From: Acidobacteriota bacterium | GTDB lineage: Bacteria > Acidobacteriota > Blastocatellia > Pyrinomonadales > Pyrinomonadaceae | DNA: 5,101 bases | Assembly: GCA_013698055.1 (NCBI GenBank) | Contig: JACCVS010000142.1 | Location: 1-5,101, forward strand | Direction of reading: 5' to 3' | Shown here: piece by piece, positions 1-5,101 of the stretch | How positions within the stretch are numbered: position 1 is the stretch's first letter | Layout: every line of letters begins with the position of its first letter | Position numbers and translations under genes: made by a program | The notes under the pieces: model-generated | Database searches by the model: none | The model's input: the letters and a program-made list of their open reading frames with translations, nothing else | What the model was told of the DNA's origin: nothing

Positions 1-161
1 CCCCCTACACCTTCCGCTCAAGCAATACGGGACGCTTCAAAACCGTGCGCGAAGAAATGAGCTACTACTTGTTCGACTTAGGCGTTGATGCACTCTTTAC
101 TGACAATCCCGATTTATTTCCTCGTGCGCCGAGAAACGACTCAAGGGCTGCTCGAACATGA
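1..161 (+). CDS. Glycerophosphodiester phosphodiesterase, 3' end only (partial)
   Basis: This is the last 52 codons of a gene entering from the left edge. The first whole codon is at 3-5 and the stop TGA is at 159-161. The reading frame contains PYTFR near its start and, about 20 residues later, LFDLGVDALFTDNPDLF. These match the C-terminal signature of GlpQ-like glycerophosphodiester phosphodiesterases, where a conserved PYT(V/F)R strand is followed by a helix and a GV(D/N)GLFTD(F/Y)PD strand at the end of the TIM barrel. The family hydrolyses glycerophosphodiesters, the deacylated phospholipid head groups, to sn-glycerol 3-phosphate and an alcohol. The catalytic His and Glu residues and any signal peptide lie outside the window, so activity and location cannot be judged. 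The gene converges on the kinase gene, whose stop lies 18 bp away. Identification rests on these two motifs alone. Confidence 0.82.
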   Translation, partial: PYTFRSSNTGRFKTVREEMSYYLFDLGVDALFTDNPDLFPRAPRNDSRAART

Positions 162-179
162 ACAACTTTTTGAGCACTT

Positions 180-1115
180 TTATGCTTTCAGGAAATCATC
201 CAACTCCACGCGCGTCGGCAACCCTGTGCGTGCGCCCAAAGCTCGACAGCCGAGCGCCGCGACAGCGCATCCCAGTTTGAGACTCGACTCAATTTCTTCG
301 CCTTGCAAGAGGCCGTAAAGAAAGCCCGCATGGAAGGCGTCTCCTGCTCCCGTCGTATCAACGCATCCGCCGGGCACTTGAAAAGCAGGCGTTTCCAAAA
401 ACTCTCCTTCGCAGAGAACAGTTGCGCCGCGCCCGCCCTTCGTCAATCCGACGAGTGCACAGCCATAGCGCTCTTTAATCTCGGCGAGTGCCACACGGTC
501 GTCTTCGATGCCCGTCAAGAGGCGCGGGAATTCTTTCGACGAGATGAGCACATCAATCAGCGGCAAAAGCTCTGGCAATCCTTCGTAGACGTTATCAATG
601 TCGGCGGAGACGATTGTGCCGGTGGCTCGCGCTGCCCTCGCCATGCGCGCGCAGGCTAAGGGGTCGTGCGAATCAAGGTGCAGCACGCTCGCTTTTCCGG
701 CTAGTTCAACGGGCGCAGCGTGGGCAGCGTAGGCGAGGCGCTCGTCGCGATCCCAGATCACGGTGCGCTCGCCTCGCTTCGCTTCGATGATGATATAGCC
801 GACTTGAGTGCGTGCGCCCTCGATGACTTCCGCAAACTCCACATCAACGCCTTCGTCTTGCAACGACTGCAACCCAAAGCGGCCTTCCGCGTCCGTGCCG
901 AATCGCCCGGCGTAAGCGGTTCGCATTCCCAGACGCTGCAACGCGGCGATGGCCGATGCCGTTTGCCCACCCGCTCCTTGCTTGTACTCAACGAGCCGCG
1001 TATTCGTCTCGGCGTCGGGATACTCGGGCACGACCATCAGGTGGTCAACCGCGTTGACGCCAAAGCCTGCTGCGTCAAAATCTTTTTCAGTTGGAGTTTT
1101 GAATGGAAACTGCAC
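180..1115 (-). CDS. PfkB-family carbohydrate kinase
   Basis: This is a complete 311-residue protein, the usual length for the ribokinase/PfkB superfamily. These cytoplasmic enzymes transfer the gamma-phosphate of ATP to a sugar or sugar-like hydroxyl. The N-terminal substrate strand reads GFGVNAVDHLMVVP (17-30), with N21 and D24 in the usual substrate-contact positions. The first family signature is GAGGQTASAIAALQRLG (47-63), followed by YAGRFGTDAEG (68-78). The second signature is DTTGAGDAFHAGF (253-265), where GAGD (256-259) forms the anion hole and D259 is the expected catalytic base. All key residues are present, so the enzyme should be active. The substrate cannot be read from the motifs: fructose-type sugars, ribose, nucleosides and sulfofructose are all handled by this superfamily. 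The start is GTG at 1115, chosen because GGAG lies 10 nt upstream and the N-terminus begins correctly for the fold. The stop is TAA. A MITE-like element ends 23 bp upstream of the start codon. Confidence 0.93.
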   Translation of the reverse strand: MQFPFKTPTEKDFDAAGFGVNAVDHLMVVPEYPDAETNTRLVEYKQGAGGQTASAIAALQRLGMRTAYAGRFGTDAEGRFGLQSLQDEGVDVEFAEVIEGARTQVGYIIIEAKRGERTVIWDRDERLAYAAHAAPVELAGKASVLHLDSHDPLACARMARAARATGTIVSADIDNVYEGLPELLPLIDVLISSKEFPRLLTGIEDDRVALAEIKERYGCALVGLTKGGRGATVLCEGEFLETPAFQVPGGCVDTTGAGDAFHAGFLYGLLQGEEIESSLKLGCAVAALGCRALGARTGLPTRVELDDFLKA

Positions 1116-1125
1116 TTAATATCTT

Positions 1126-1129
1126 CTCC
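1126..1129 (-). promoter_or_regulatory. Ribosome binding site of the PfkB kinase gene
   Basis: On the minus strand, GGAG (within TGGAGAAG) lies 10 nt before the GTG at 1115. This supports the non-ATG start, as no ATG in frame near the N-terminus has a comparable site. It lies just outside the left 8-bp direct repeat of the inserted element, so the insertion left it intact. Confidence 0.75.
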
Positions 1130-1130
1130 A

Positions 1131-1138
1131 CAATTTAG
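1131..1138. repeat. Left 8-bp direct repeat, putative target-site duplication
   Basis: CAATTTAG here is repeated exactly at 1366-1373, in the same orientation. The inverted termini of the intervening element begin at the very next base on each side, as expected of a target-site duplication made by transposition. Confidence 0.65.
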
Positions 1139-1150
1139 GGTGGTGATGAA

Positions 1151-1156
1151 AATATA
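1151..1156 (-). promoter_or_regulatory. Possible -10 box of the kinase gene inside the inserted element
   Basis: The minus strand reads TCTTATATTTTC across 1149-1160, giving a TATATT hexamer at 1156-1151, about 35 nt before the start codon. That would give a leader of roughly 30 nt. There is no convincing -35 box: a TTGCCG at 1186-1181 is 24 bp away, which is too far for a normal sigma-70 spacer. The segment lies in the terminal inverted repeat of the element. If functional, the element itself would supply the promoter. This is a weak call. Confidence 0.25.
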
Positions 1157-1170
1157 AGACTGTGTTCTCC

Positions 1171-1185
1171 TGCCGCGTAGCGGCA
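1171..1185. repeat. Small perfect hairpin in the palindromic element
   Basis: TGCCGC, a 3-nt GTA loop, then GCGGCA form a 6-bp perfect stem. A degenerate counterpart lies at the mirror position (about 1335-1345, GCCGCCCGCAG), so this hairpin belongs to the larger symmetric structure. It has no T-run on either side and is not a terminator. Confidence 0.6.
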
Positions 1186-1188
1186 AGC

Positions 1189-1217
1189 TGACTTTAGCCC
1201 GGCGTTTCAACGCCGGG
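1189..1217 (-). repeat. Hairpin module A with GGCTRAANTCA tail
   Basis: A 9-bp perfect stem (CCCGGCGTT/AACGCCGGG, 1198-1217) is followed on the minus strand by the tail GGCTAAAGTCA (1199-1189), whose GG overlaps the stem. The same tail consensus follows two other hairpins nearby. On the plus strand the stem contains GCGTTTCAA, shared with the minus strand of module C. Confidence 0.7.
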
Positions 1218-1236
1218 ATGGATGGCGAGATGGCCC

Positions 1237-1282
1237 CGTGTCGCGTTAGCGACGGCTGAATTCATTCGTCGCTGACACGACG
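1237..1282 (+). repeat. Central hairpin module B around GAATTC
   Basis: GTCGC-GTTA-GCGAC (1240-1253) is followed by the tail GGCTGAATTCA (1254-1264). The tail leads into CGTCGCTGACACG (1267-1279), the inverse of CGTGTC (1237-1242) plus AGCGACG (1248-1254) with a 5-nt insertion. AGCGACG at 1248-1254 and CGTCGCT at 1267-1273 are perfect inverse copies centred on GAATTC. A smaller CGTCG/CGACG hairpin (1267-1271, 1278-1282) overlaps the right arm. Confidence 0.65.
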
Positions 1283-1302
1283 TTAGGGGTTCGTTATTGC
1301 CC

Positions 1303-1331
1303 CCGTGCCTTGAAACGCACGGCTAAACTCA
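1303..1331 (+). repeat. Hairpin module C with GGCTRAANTCA tail
   Basis: CCGTGC and GCACGG (1303-1308, 1317-1322) form a 6-bp perfect stem with an 8-nt loop, followed by the tail GGCTAAACTCA (1321-1331). Read on the minus strand it starts TGAGTTTAGCC and contains GCGTTTCAA. It is therefore an inverted, diverged copy of module A at the mirror position of the palindrome. Confidence 0.7.
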
Positions 1332-1365
1332 AGCGCCGCCCGCAGCATTACATTTTACCACTACC

Positions 1366-1373
1366 CAATTTAG
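1366..1373. repeat. Right 8-bp direct repeat, putative target-site duplication
   Basis: This is the second exact copy of CAATTTAG. It follows immediately after the right inverted terminus at 1365. Confidence 0.65.
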
Positions 1374-1515
1374 AAAGAGGTAAATATATCGAACCTGTTG
1401 TCTGCATCTTACCCCGAAAGCTGCCGCTTCGTTGCGCGCTAATAACTCCTGCCCCGTGAGCGGCACGTCGAGCGTTGACAGCGCACCGTTGACGGCTCCC
1501 GTAGGATTAGCGGAA
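1374..1515. other. Intergenic stretch with no recognisable feature
   Basis: This 142-bp stretch lies between the inserted element and the receptor's terminator. Before the insertion it would have been the region directly upstream of the kinase gene, so it may hold the ancestral kinase promoter. AT-rich sequence at 1378-1392 (minus strand ATATATTTACC) is a possible relic -10 region, without a clear -35 partner. One minus-strand frame is open across it but has no start codon or ribosome binding site. Confidence 0.4.
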
Positions 1516-1550
1516 AACGGCGGCGCGGAAGTGTGATCCGCGCCGCCGTT
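1516..1550 (-). terminator. Intrinsic terminator of the TonB-dependent receptor gene
   Basis: A perfect 14-bp GC-rich stem (arms 1516-1529 and 1537-1550) encloses a 7-nt loop. On the minus strand the stem ends in TT and runs on into TTCC, giving a TTTT run, whereas the plus-strand exit has no T-run. It lies about 60 nt past the receptor's stop codon in the direction of transcription. It should isolate the receptor from the kinase gene downstream. Confidence 0.82.
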
Positions 1551-1609
1551 CGTAAGAGGTTTGTCGCTTTCTATTCCACCAATTTCTTTACATCATTGCT
1601 GCGCGTCGC

Positions 1610-4600
1610 TCAGAAATAGAGCTTCAGTGCAAACTGAATTTCGCGGGCCGGAAACGTGGAGCCGGGGCGGAAGGTACCGAAGGTGCCGCCAATGGCGTTG
1701 CCGCTCGAATCGCGCGTAATGTTCGACGCGTTTAAGTCGGGCGTGGCGAAATTAGTGTGGTTGAAGAGATTGAATGCTTCAACGCGAAATTCCAATCGCG
1801 TCGTTTCGCTGAAGAGCGGGAATTGTTTGTGAAGCCCCAAATCCGATTGGAAGAAGGCAGGTCCCCGGATGATGTTCCGCCCGGCGCTGCCGAACGGCTG
1901 GCTGCGGTCTGTGGGGATTGCCACGGCGTTACGATTAAGATAGTTGTCATTCGTGCGTTCGCCAGACGGGACGACGAGGTCGCCTATGATGTTCGGGCGA
2001 AAGCTGAGTACGGTGCTGACCTGGAATGCCGACGGTGCGCTGTAGGTGAGGTTCCCGACCTGTCCGCTCGTCATCGTGTTGATGAGCGTGAGACGCCAGC
2101 CCCCGAGCGCGGCGTCAACAATTCGCGGAGTGTTGCTGCCAAAGCGACGCCCTTTGCCGTACGGCAGTTCATAGACGACGCTCGTCGTGTTGTTGATGGG
2201 TTGGTCGTAGTTTGATAACCCGCGCTCGCTCGCAAGGTTGCGGATGTTGACGCGCGAATTATCACCCGCGCTGGTCTCAAGGTGTCCCGGAGCATTGTCT
2301 ATCGCTTTCGAGAAGGTGAACGAGTTGAGCAGGTAGAGACCCTCGGAGAAGCGGCGCTCGAGTTTGATTTGCAGGGCGTTATAGCTCGCTTCACCGCCCG
2401 CGAAAGAGGACTGGATAAACGAAAAACCGGGAATCGGACGGCGTGTCTGCAAGGGTGTTCCCGCCGCCGGGTCGCTCGCGTTGTTCGGACGCGCCTGGTT
2501 GAAATCCCCGAGGATGATCAGGTTGCGAGTAACGTTGCCGACATAGGCGACATCGAGCAGGAGATTGCGGACGAGTTCGCGCTGCACAGAGATGTGATAG
2601 CTCTGCACGTAAGTCGTCTTTGTGTCGCGCGGCGTGTAGTTGATGCGCGCGGTCAGCGGCGTGAATCTCGAAGTATCAACCAGTCCTGCCGGATAACCGG
2701 ACTGGGTCGGGCGGAAGCAGCCTAAGAAATTGTCGCCGGTGCAGAGTCCCTGCGAGGGTTGCTGCGCTACGGTCGCGCCGATGACTTGCGGGCCATTTAA
2801 GGCGAGCAGGTTTTCTCCGCCCAGCCGATTAAAGTGGACGTAAGAGAGGCCGTAGCCGCCCCGAATCACAGTGCGCGACGTGGGCGTGTAAGCGAAGCCG
2901 AGACGCGGGCCGAAGTTGTTGCGGTCCGGATCAACGAGGGCGCGGTTATAGAGCGAACCGGGACGCGCCTGAAGAATCGAGTTGGTTGCCGGGTCGTAGT
3001 TCGAGAGGAGGTTGTCGCGCTCGTACTGCGGCGTCGCGAAGTCGTAACGAAGTCCGAGATTAAGCGTCAACTTTGAATTTACGTTGAAGTCATCCTGGAT
3101 GTATGCAAAGTGCATCCTCTGGCGATAGCGGGCGATGAATGGGTTGGTAAGCCTATATTGCGAGCGAGCACCGAAGATGAAATCGGCGACGTTATAAAGG
3201 TTGTTCGCCGTGCTTACATTCGCGGGACGACTGAACTGTCCGGCGTACGCGTCTGTCCCGTACAACGGCTGGACATCCTGAACATCGGTGTTGATGCTTT
3301 GATATTCGTAGCCCGTTTTGAGGCTGTGACGACCAAGCAGATATGAATAGTTGATGCGCGGATTAACGACGGTCGGATTCTGATACTGGGGATTACTCTC
3401 TTGTCGTCCCAACTGACTAAAGCCTGAGATTTGCTGCGTGTATAAGCCGCCGGAGATTGTCGGATCTTCGGGCAGCCCAGTGATACCGTAGAGTTCGCGA
3501 GCGCTGGCACTGCCGAGCCCGGGCGGCGTTTTGCCTGCTTGCGAGCGCGAGATGCCGAGACGAAATTCGAGCACGGAATTTGAACCCAAAGTATAAGTCA
3601 AACCGCCCGCAAGTTGCTGATTGAGGATGCGGACGTTGGCATTCGCGGGGCTTCCCAAAGGCAGCGGAATGATAGGCGCTTCAAAGTTGTTGACCTTGCG
3701 CATTGAGCCGCGTGCGAAGACAGTGATATGCGTATTAACTGTGTGGTCAATCTTGATATCGCCTTTGTCATTGTAAAATTTGCTGCGCGGAGCGCTCTCG
3801 AAGTTATCGCTGATGCCGAGCACGCCCGAAGAACGGTTTGGCGGGGGCAGTTGCGCAAAGACTTGTTGTGAGAACATCGTTCTCACGTTTTGCGGGATAA
3901 TACCATCAGCATAGACAACATTGGTGTAAGGATTGCGAATCGCCAGCGGCTGACCTTGCGCGTTACGGAAAATACCTTGCCGCTGTTCAAGCGTGGGGAC
4001 AGTCGCAAACTCAAGTGCCTTGGTGATGCGGCGGAAGCCTTCGTAGTCCATAAAGAAGAAGGTGCGGTCTTTGCCGTTGTACAACTTTGGAATAGAGATA
4101 GGGCCGCCGAACGTGAAGCCGAATTGGTTCTGAATCAGCACAGGTTTTACGCCGCTGCGCGGTTTAAAGAAACCCGTCGCGTTGAGTGACGTGTTGCGAA
4201 TGAAGTTGTAAACCGTGCCGTGAAAGTCGTTCGTGCCACTGCGAATCGAAGTGTTGATGATAGCTCCGCCCGCGCGCCCGAACTCGGCGCTGTAGTTATC
4301 GGTCTGCACCTTGAACTCGGCGACGGCATCCGGCGAAGCTTGCACGACCTGGTTCGAGAAACCTTGATTGCTCGTACCGTAAGAATTGTTGTCGACGCCG
4401 TCCAGAACGAAGTTGTTCAAGGAACTGCGCAGGCCGTTGACGTTGAACGATGCATCGCGCCCGCCAGAGCCAGCGTTATTGAGATTTGACTTGCGGACGC
4501 CGGGACTGAGCAGCGCAAGATCAGCATAGGCTCTCCCATTCAAAGGCAGATTGACGATCTGCTCGCGCGAGATGACCTGTCCACGTTCGCTCGTAGCCGT

Positions 4601-5005
4601 CTCAAGCAGCGGCGACGCCGCCGTGATGTTAACCGTTTCGGTGACCGCACCAGCCGAAAGAGTCAGGTCAATACGTTGGCGAGCGTTGACGGTTGCTTCG
4701 ACGTTCTCTGCGATGGTGGTTGAGAAGCCTTGTGCTTCAGCCGAGACCTGGTAGGTGCCGATCTTGACGCCGGTAAACTGATAATTGCCGCTCTCATCTG
4801 TCGTTGCGGTGGCAAGGGTTCCGGTTTGAACATTCTTCAGGGTCACGGTCACATTCGGCACTACTCCGCCATTCGTGTCGCTGACGGTGCCGAGTACAGT
4901 CGCAGTATCGAATTGTGCGTGAACGGTTAGGACATTGCCGAGCAGCAGAAGGAAAGTAAACAGAAGAAATCCAAATGTGCGGATGATATATGCCTGTGCC
5001 TTCAT
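1610..5005 (-). CDS. Oar-type TonB-dependent outer-membrane receptor with carboxypeptidase-regulatory-like domain
   Basis: This complete 1131-residue protein is a TonB-linked outer-membrane beta-barrel. Such receptors import large or scarce substrates, or serve in surface adhesion, powered by TonB-ExbBD. Residues 1-30 are a signal peptide (K2 and R9, hydrophobic core 11-28, cleavage after VHA30). About 35-125 is a CarboxypepD_reg-like beta-sandwich, with GNYQFTGVKIGTYQVSAEAQGF at 73-94. The plug follows (about 130-270), with NLPLNGR (152-158), FNVNGLRSSLNNFVLDGVDN (187-206) and YSAEFGRAGGAIINTSIRSG (238-257). The barrel runs to the end, with NQFGFTFGGP (293-302), EAFNLFNHTNF (1076-1086) and the aromatic terminus FALKLYF. 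Length and motif order fit the Oar-like family abundant in Acidobacteriota. The start at 5005 is preferred to a GTG at 5083 because it has AAGGAG 9 nt upstream and begins the signal peptide directly. The mature protein has only two cysteines, C755 and C763. No SusD-like partner or regulator adjoins it, so the substrate is unknown. Confidence 0.95.
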   Translation of the reverse strand: MKAQAYIIRTFGFLLFTFLLLLGNVLTVHAQFDTATVLGTVSDTNGGVVPNVTVTLKNVQTGTLATATTDESGNYQFTGVKIGTYQVSAEAQGFSTTIAENVEATVNARQRIDLTLSAGAVTETVNITAASPLLETATSERGQVISREQIVNLPLNGRAYADLALLSPGVRKSNLNNAGSGGRDASFNVNGLRSSLNNFVLDGVDNNSYGTSNQGFSNQVVQASPDAVAEFKVQTDNYSAEFGRAGGAIINTSIRSGTNDFHGTVYNFIRNTSLNATGFFKPRSGVKPVLIQNQFGFTFGGPISIPKLYNGKDRTFFFMDYEGFRRITKALEFATVPTLEQRQGIFRNAQGQPLAIRNPYTNVVYADGIIPQNVRTMFSQQVFAQLPPPNRSSGVLGISDNFESAPRSKFYNDKGDIKIDHTVNTHITVFARGSMRKVNNFEAPIIPLPLGSPANANVRILNQQLAGGLTYTLGSNSVLEFRLGISRSQAGKTPPGLGSASARELYGITGLPEDPTISGGLYTQQISGFSQLGRQESNPQYQNPTVVNPRINYSYLLGRHSLKTGYEYQSINTDVQDVQPLYGTDAYAGQFSRPANVSTANNLYNVADFIFGARSQYRLTNPFIARYRQRMHFAYIQDDFNVNSKLTLNLGLRYDFATPQYERDNLLSNYDPATNSILQARPGSLYNRALVDPDRNNFGPRLGFAYTPTSRTVIRGGYGLSYVHFNRLGGENLLALNGPQVIGATVAQQPSQGLCTGDNFLGCFRPTQSGYPAGLVDTSRFTPLTARINYTPRDTKTTYVQSYHISVQRELVRNLLLDVAYVGNVTRNLIILGDFNQARPNNASDPAAGTPLQTRRPIPGFSFIQSSFAGGEASYNALQIKLERRFSEGLYLLNSFTFSKAIDNAPGHLETSAGDNSRVNIRNLASERGLSNYDQPINNTTSVVYELPYGKGRRFGSNTPRIVDAALGGWRLTLINTMTSGQVGNLTYSAPSAFQVSTVLSFRPNIIGDLVVPSGERTNDNYLNRNAVAIPTDRSQPFGSAGRNIIRGPAFFQSDLGLHKQFPLFSETTRLEFRVEAFNLFNHTNFATPDLNASNITRDSSGNAIGGTFGTFRPGSTFPAREIQFALKLYF

Positions 5006-5014
5006 TGGGGAATA

Positions 5015-5020
5015 CTCCTT
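5015..5020 (-). promoter_or_regulatory. Ribosome binding site of the receptor gene
   Basis: On the minus strand AAGGAG lies 9 nt before the ATG at 5005, a near-ideal Shine-Dalgarno sequence. It decides the start in favour of 5005 over the upstream GTG at 5083, whose AAAGGA abuts the codon with no spacer. The remaining sequence to the window edge (5021-5101) shows no convincing -35/-10 pair. Confidence 0.85.
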
Positions 5021-5101
5021 AGGTTGTGATGTTTGTTTGCAGTGAACGCGATTTGTGCTGAAACCGCAGTTGAACCAGGTCACTCCTTTGCGGATGCGCG
5101 T

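Larger units (their letters stand above)
1139..1365. mobile_element. MITE-like, non-coding palindromic element (about 227 bp)
   Basis: The left end reads GGTGGTGATGAAAATATAA from 1139. The right end, read on the minus strand from 1365, is GGTAGTGGTAAAATGTAA. With one gap these match at nearly all positions, forming a terminal inverted repeat of about 18-19 bp. Both ends directly abut the 8-bp repeat CAATTTAG. No open reading frame lies inside. The interior is itself an imperfect palindrome centred on the GAATTC at 1258-1263: hairpin 1198-1217 mirrors hairpin 1303-1322, and 1189-1199 mirrors 1321-1331. Small size, terminal inverted repeats, a flanking duplication and lack of coding capacity are the hallmarks of a miniature inverted-repeat transposable element. 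If the GGG at each end belongs to the element, it is 229 bp with a 6-bp duplication. The mobilising transposase is not in the window. A mosaic of REP-like hairpins is an alternative view of the same structure. Confidence 0.6.

Noticed and set aside
149..176. Weak TGCTC/GAGCA stem between the convergent phosphodiesterase and kinase genes as a shared terminator
   Set aside because: The stem is only 5 bp with an 18-nt loop and overlaps the phosphodiesterase coding end. It is not stable enough to call.
720..1157. Long plus-strand open frames opposite the kinase and receptor genes
   Set aside because: They lie antisense to genes with clear family motifs, lack recognisable domains of their own, and are the mirror frames expected in GC-rich coding DNA.
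1131..1373. CRISPR array
   Set aside because: The repeated units are hairpins in inverted orientation with no regular spacing or spacers, and no cas genes are present.
1354..1384. TTTACC/GGTAAA inverted repeat across the right end of the element
   Set aside because: It is a 6-bp AT-rich stem with a 19-nt loop spanning the element boundary. It is better explained as chance.
5006..5083. A 26-residue N-terminal extension of the receptor from a GTG at 5083
   Set aside because: The AAAGGA before it touches the GTG with no spacer, and the extension would bury the signal peptide. The ATG at 5005 has a well-spaced AAGGAG and starts the signal peptide directly.
5080..5101. Possible 3' end of an upstream minus-strand gene ending TGA at 5082-5080
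   Set aside because: Only about seven codons are visible, which is too little to tell a gene end from chance.

Overview
The window suggests a moderately GC-rich Gram-negative bacterium, most likely an acidobacterium. The best clue is the large leftward gene. It encodes an Oar-type TonB-dependent outer-membrane protein with an N-terminal carboxypeptidase-regulatory-like domain and the plug motif NLPLNGR, a family strongly expanded in Acidobacteriota. The assignment below phylum level is not supported by anything I can test here.

Layout from left to right. Positions 1-161 (+) hold the last 52 codons of a glycerophosphodiester phosphodiesterase that begins outside the window. It converges, across an 18-bp gap, on a complete PfkB-family sugar kinase gene (1115-180, -), which starts at GTG behind a good ribosome binding site. 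Next comes about 490 bp without a gene. Positions 1131-1373 hold a MITE-like, internally palindromic element. It is bounded by a perfect 8-bp direct repeat (CAATTTAG) with inverted termini exactly in register. Positions 1374-1515 hold nothing recognisable, and 1516-1550 is a strong intrinsic terminator. The rest (5005-1610, -) is the TonB-dependent receptor gene, with a signal peptide, a clear Shine-Dalgarno sequence and an aromatic C-terminus.

The receptor and the kinase point the same way but are separated by a terminator and by the inserted element, so they are probably separate transcription units. Receptor, kinase and phosphodiesterase could all take part in scavenging organic nutrients, but the sequence shows no direct functional link. 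The most notable item is the non-coding element at 1131-1373. It appears to have inserted 15 bp upstream of the kinase start codon and to have replaced the kinase's original upstream region. I see no multi-gene system that looks new.
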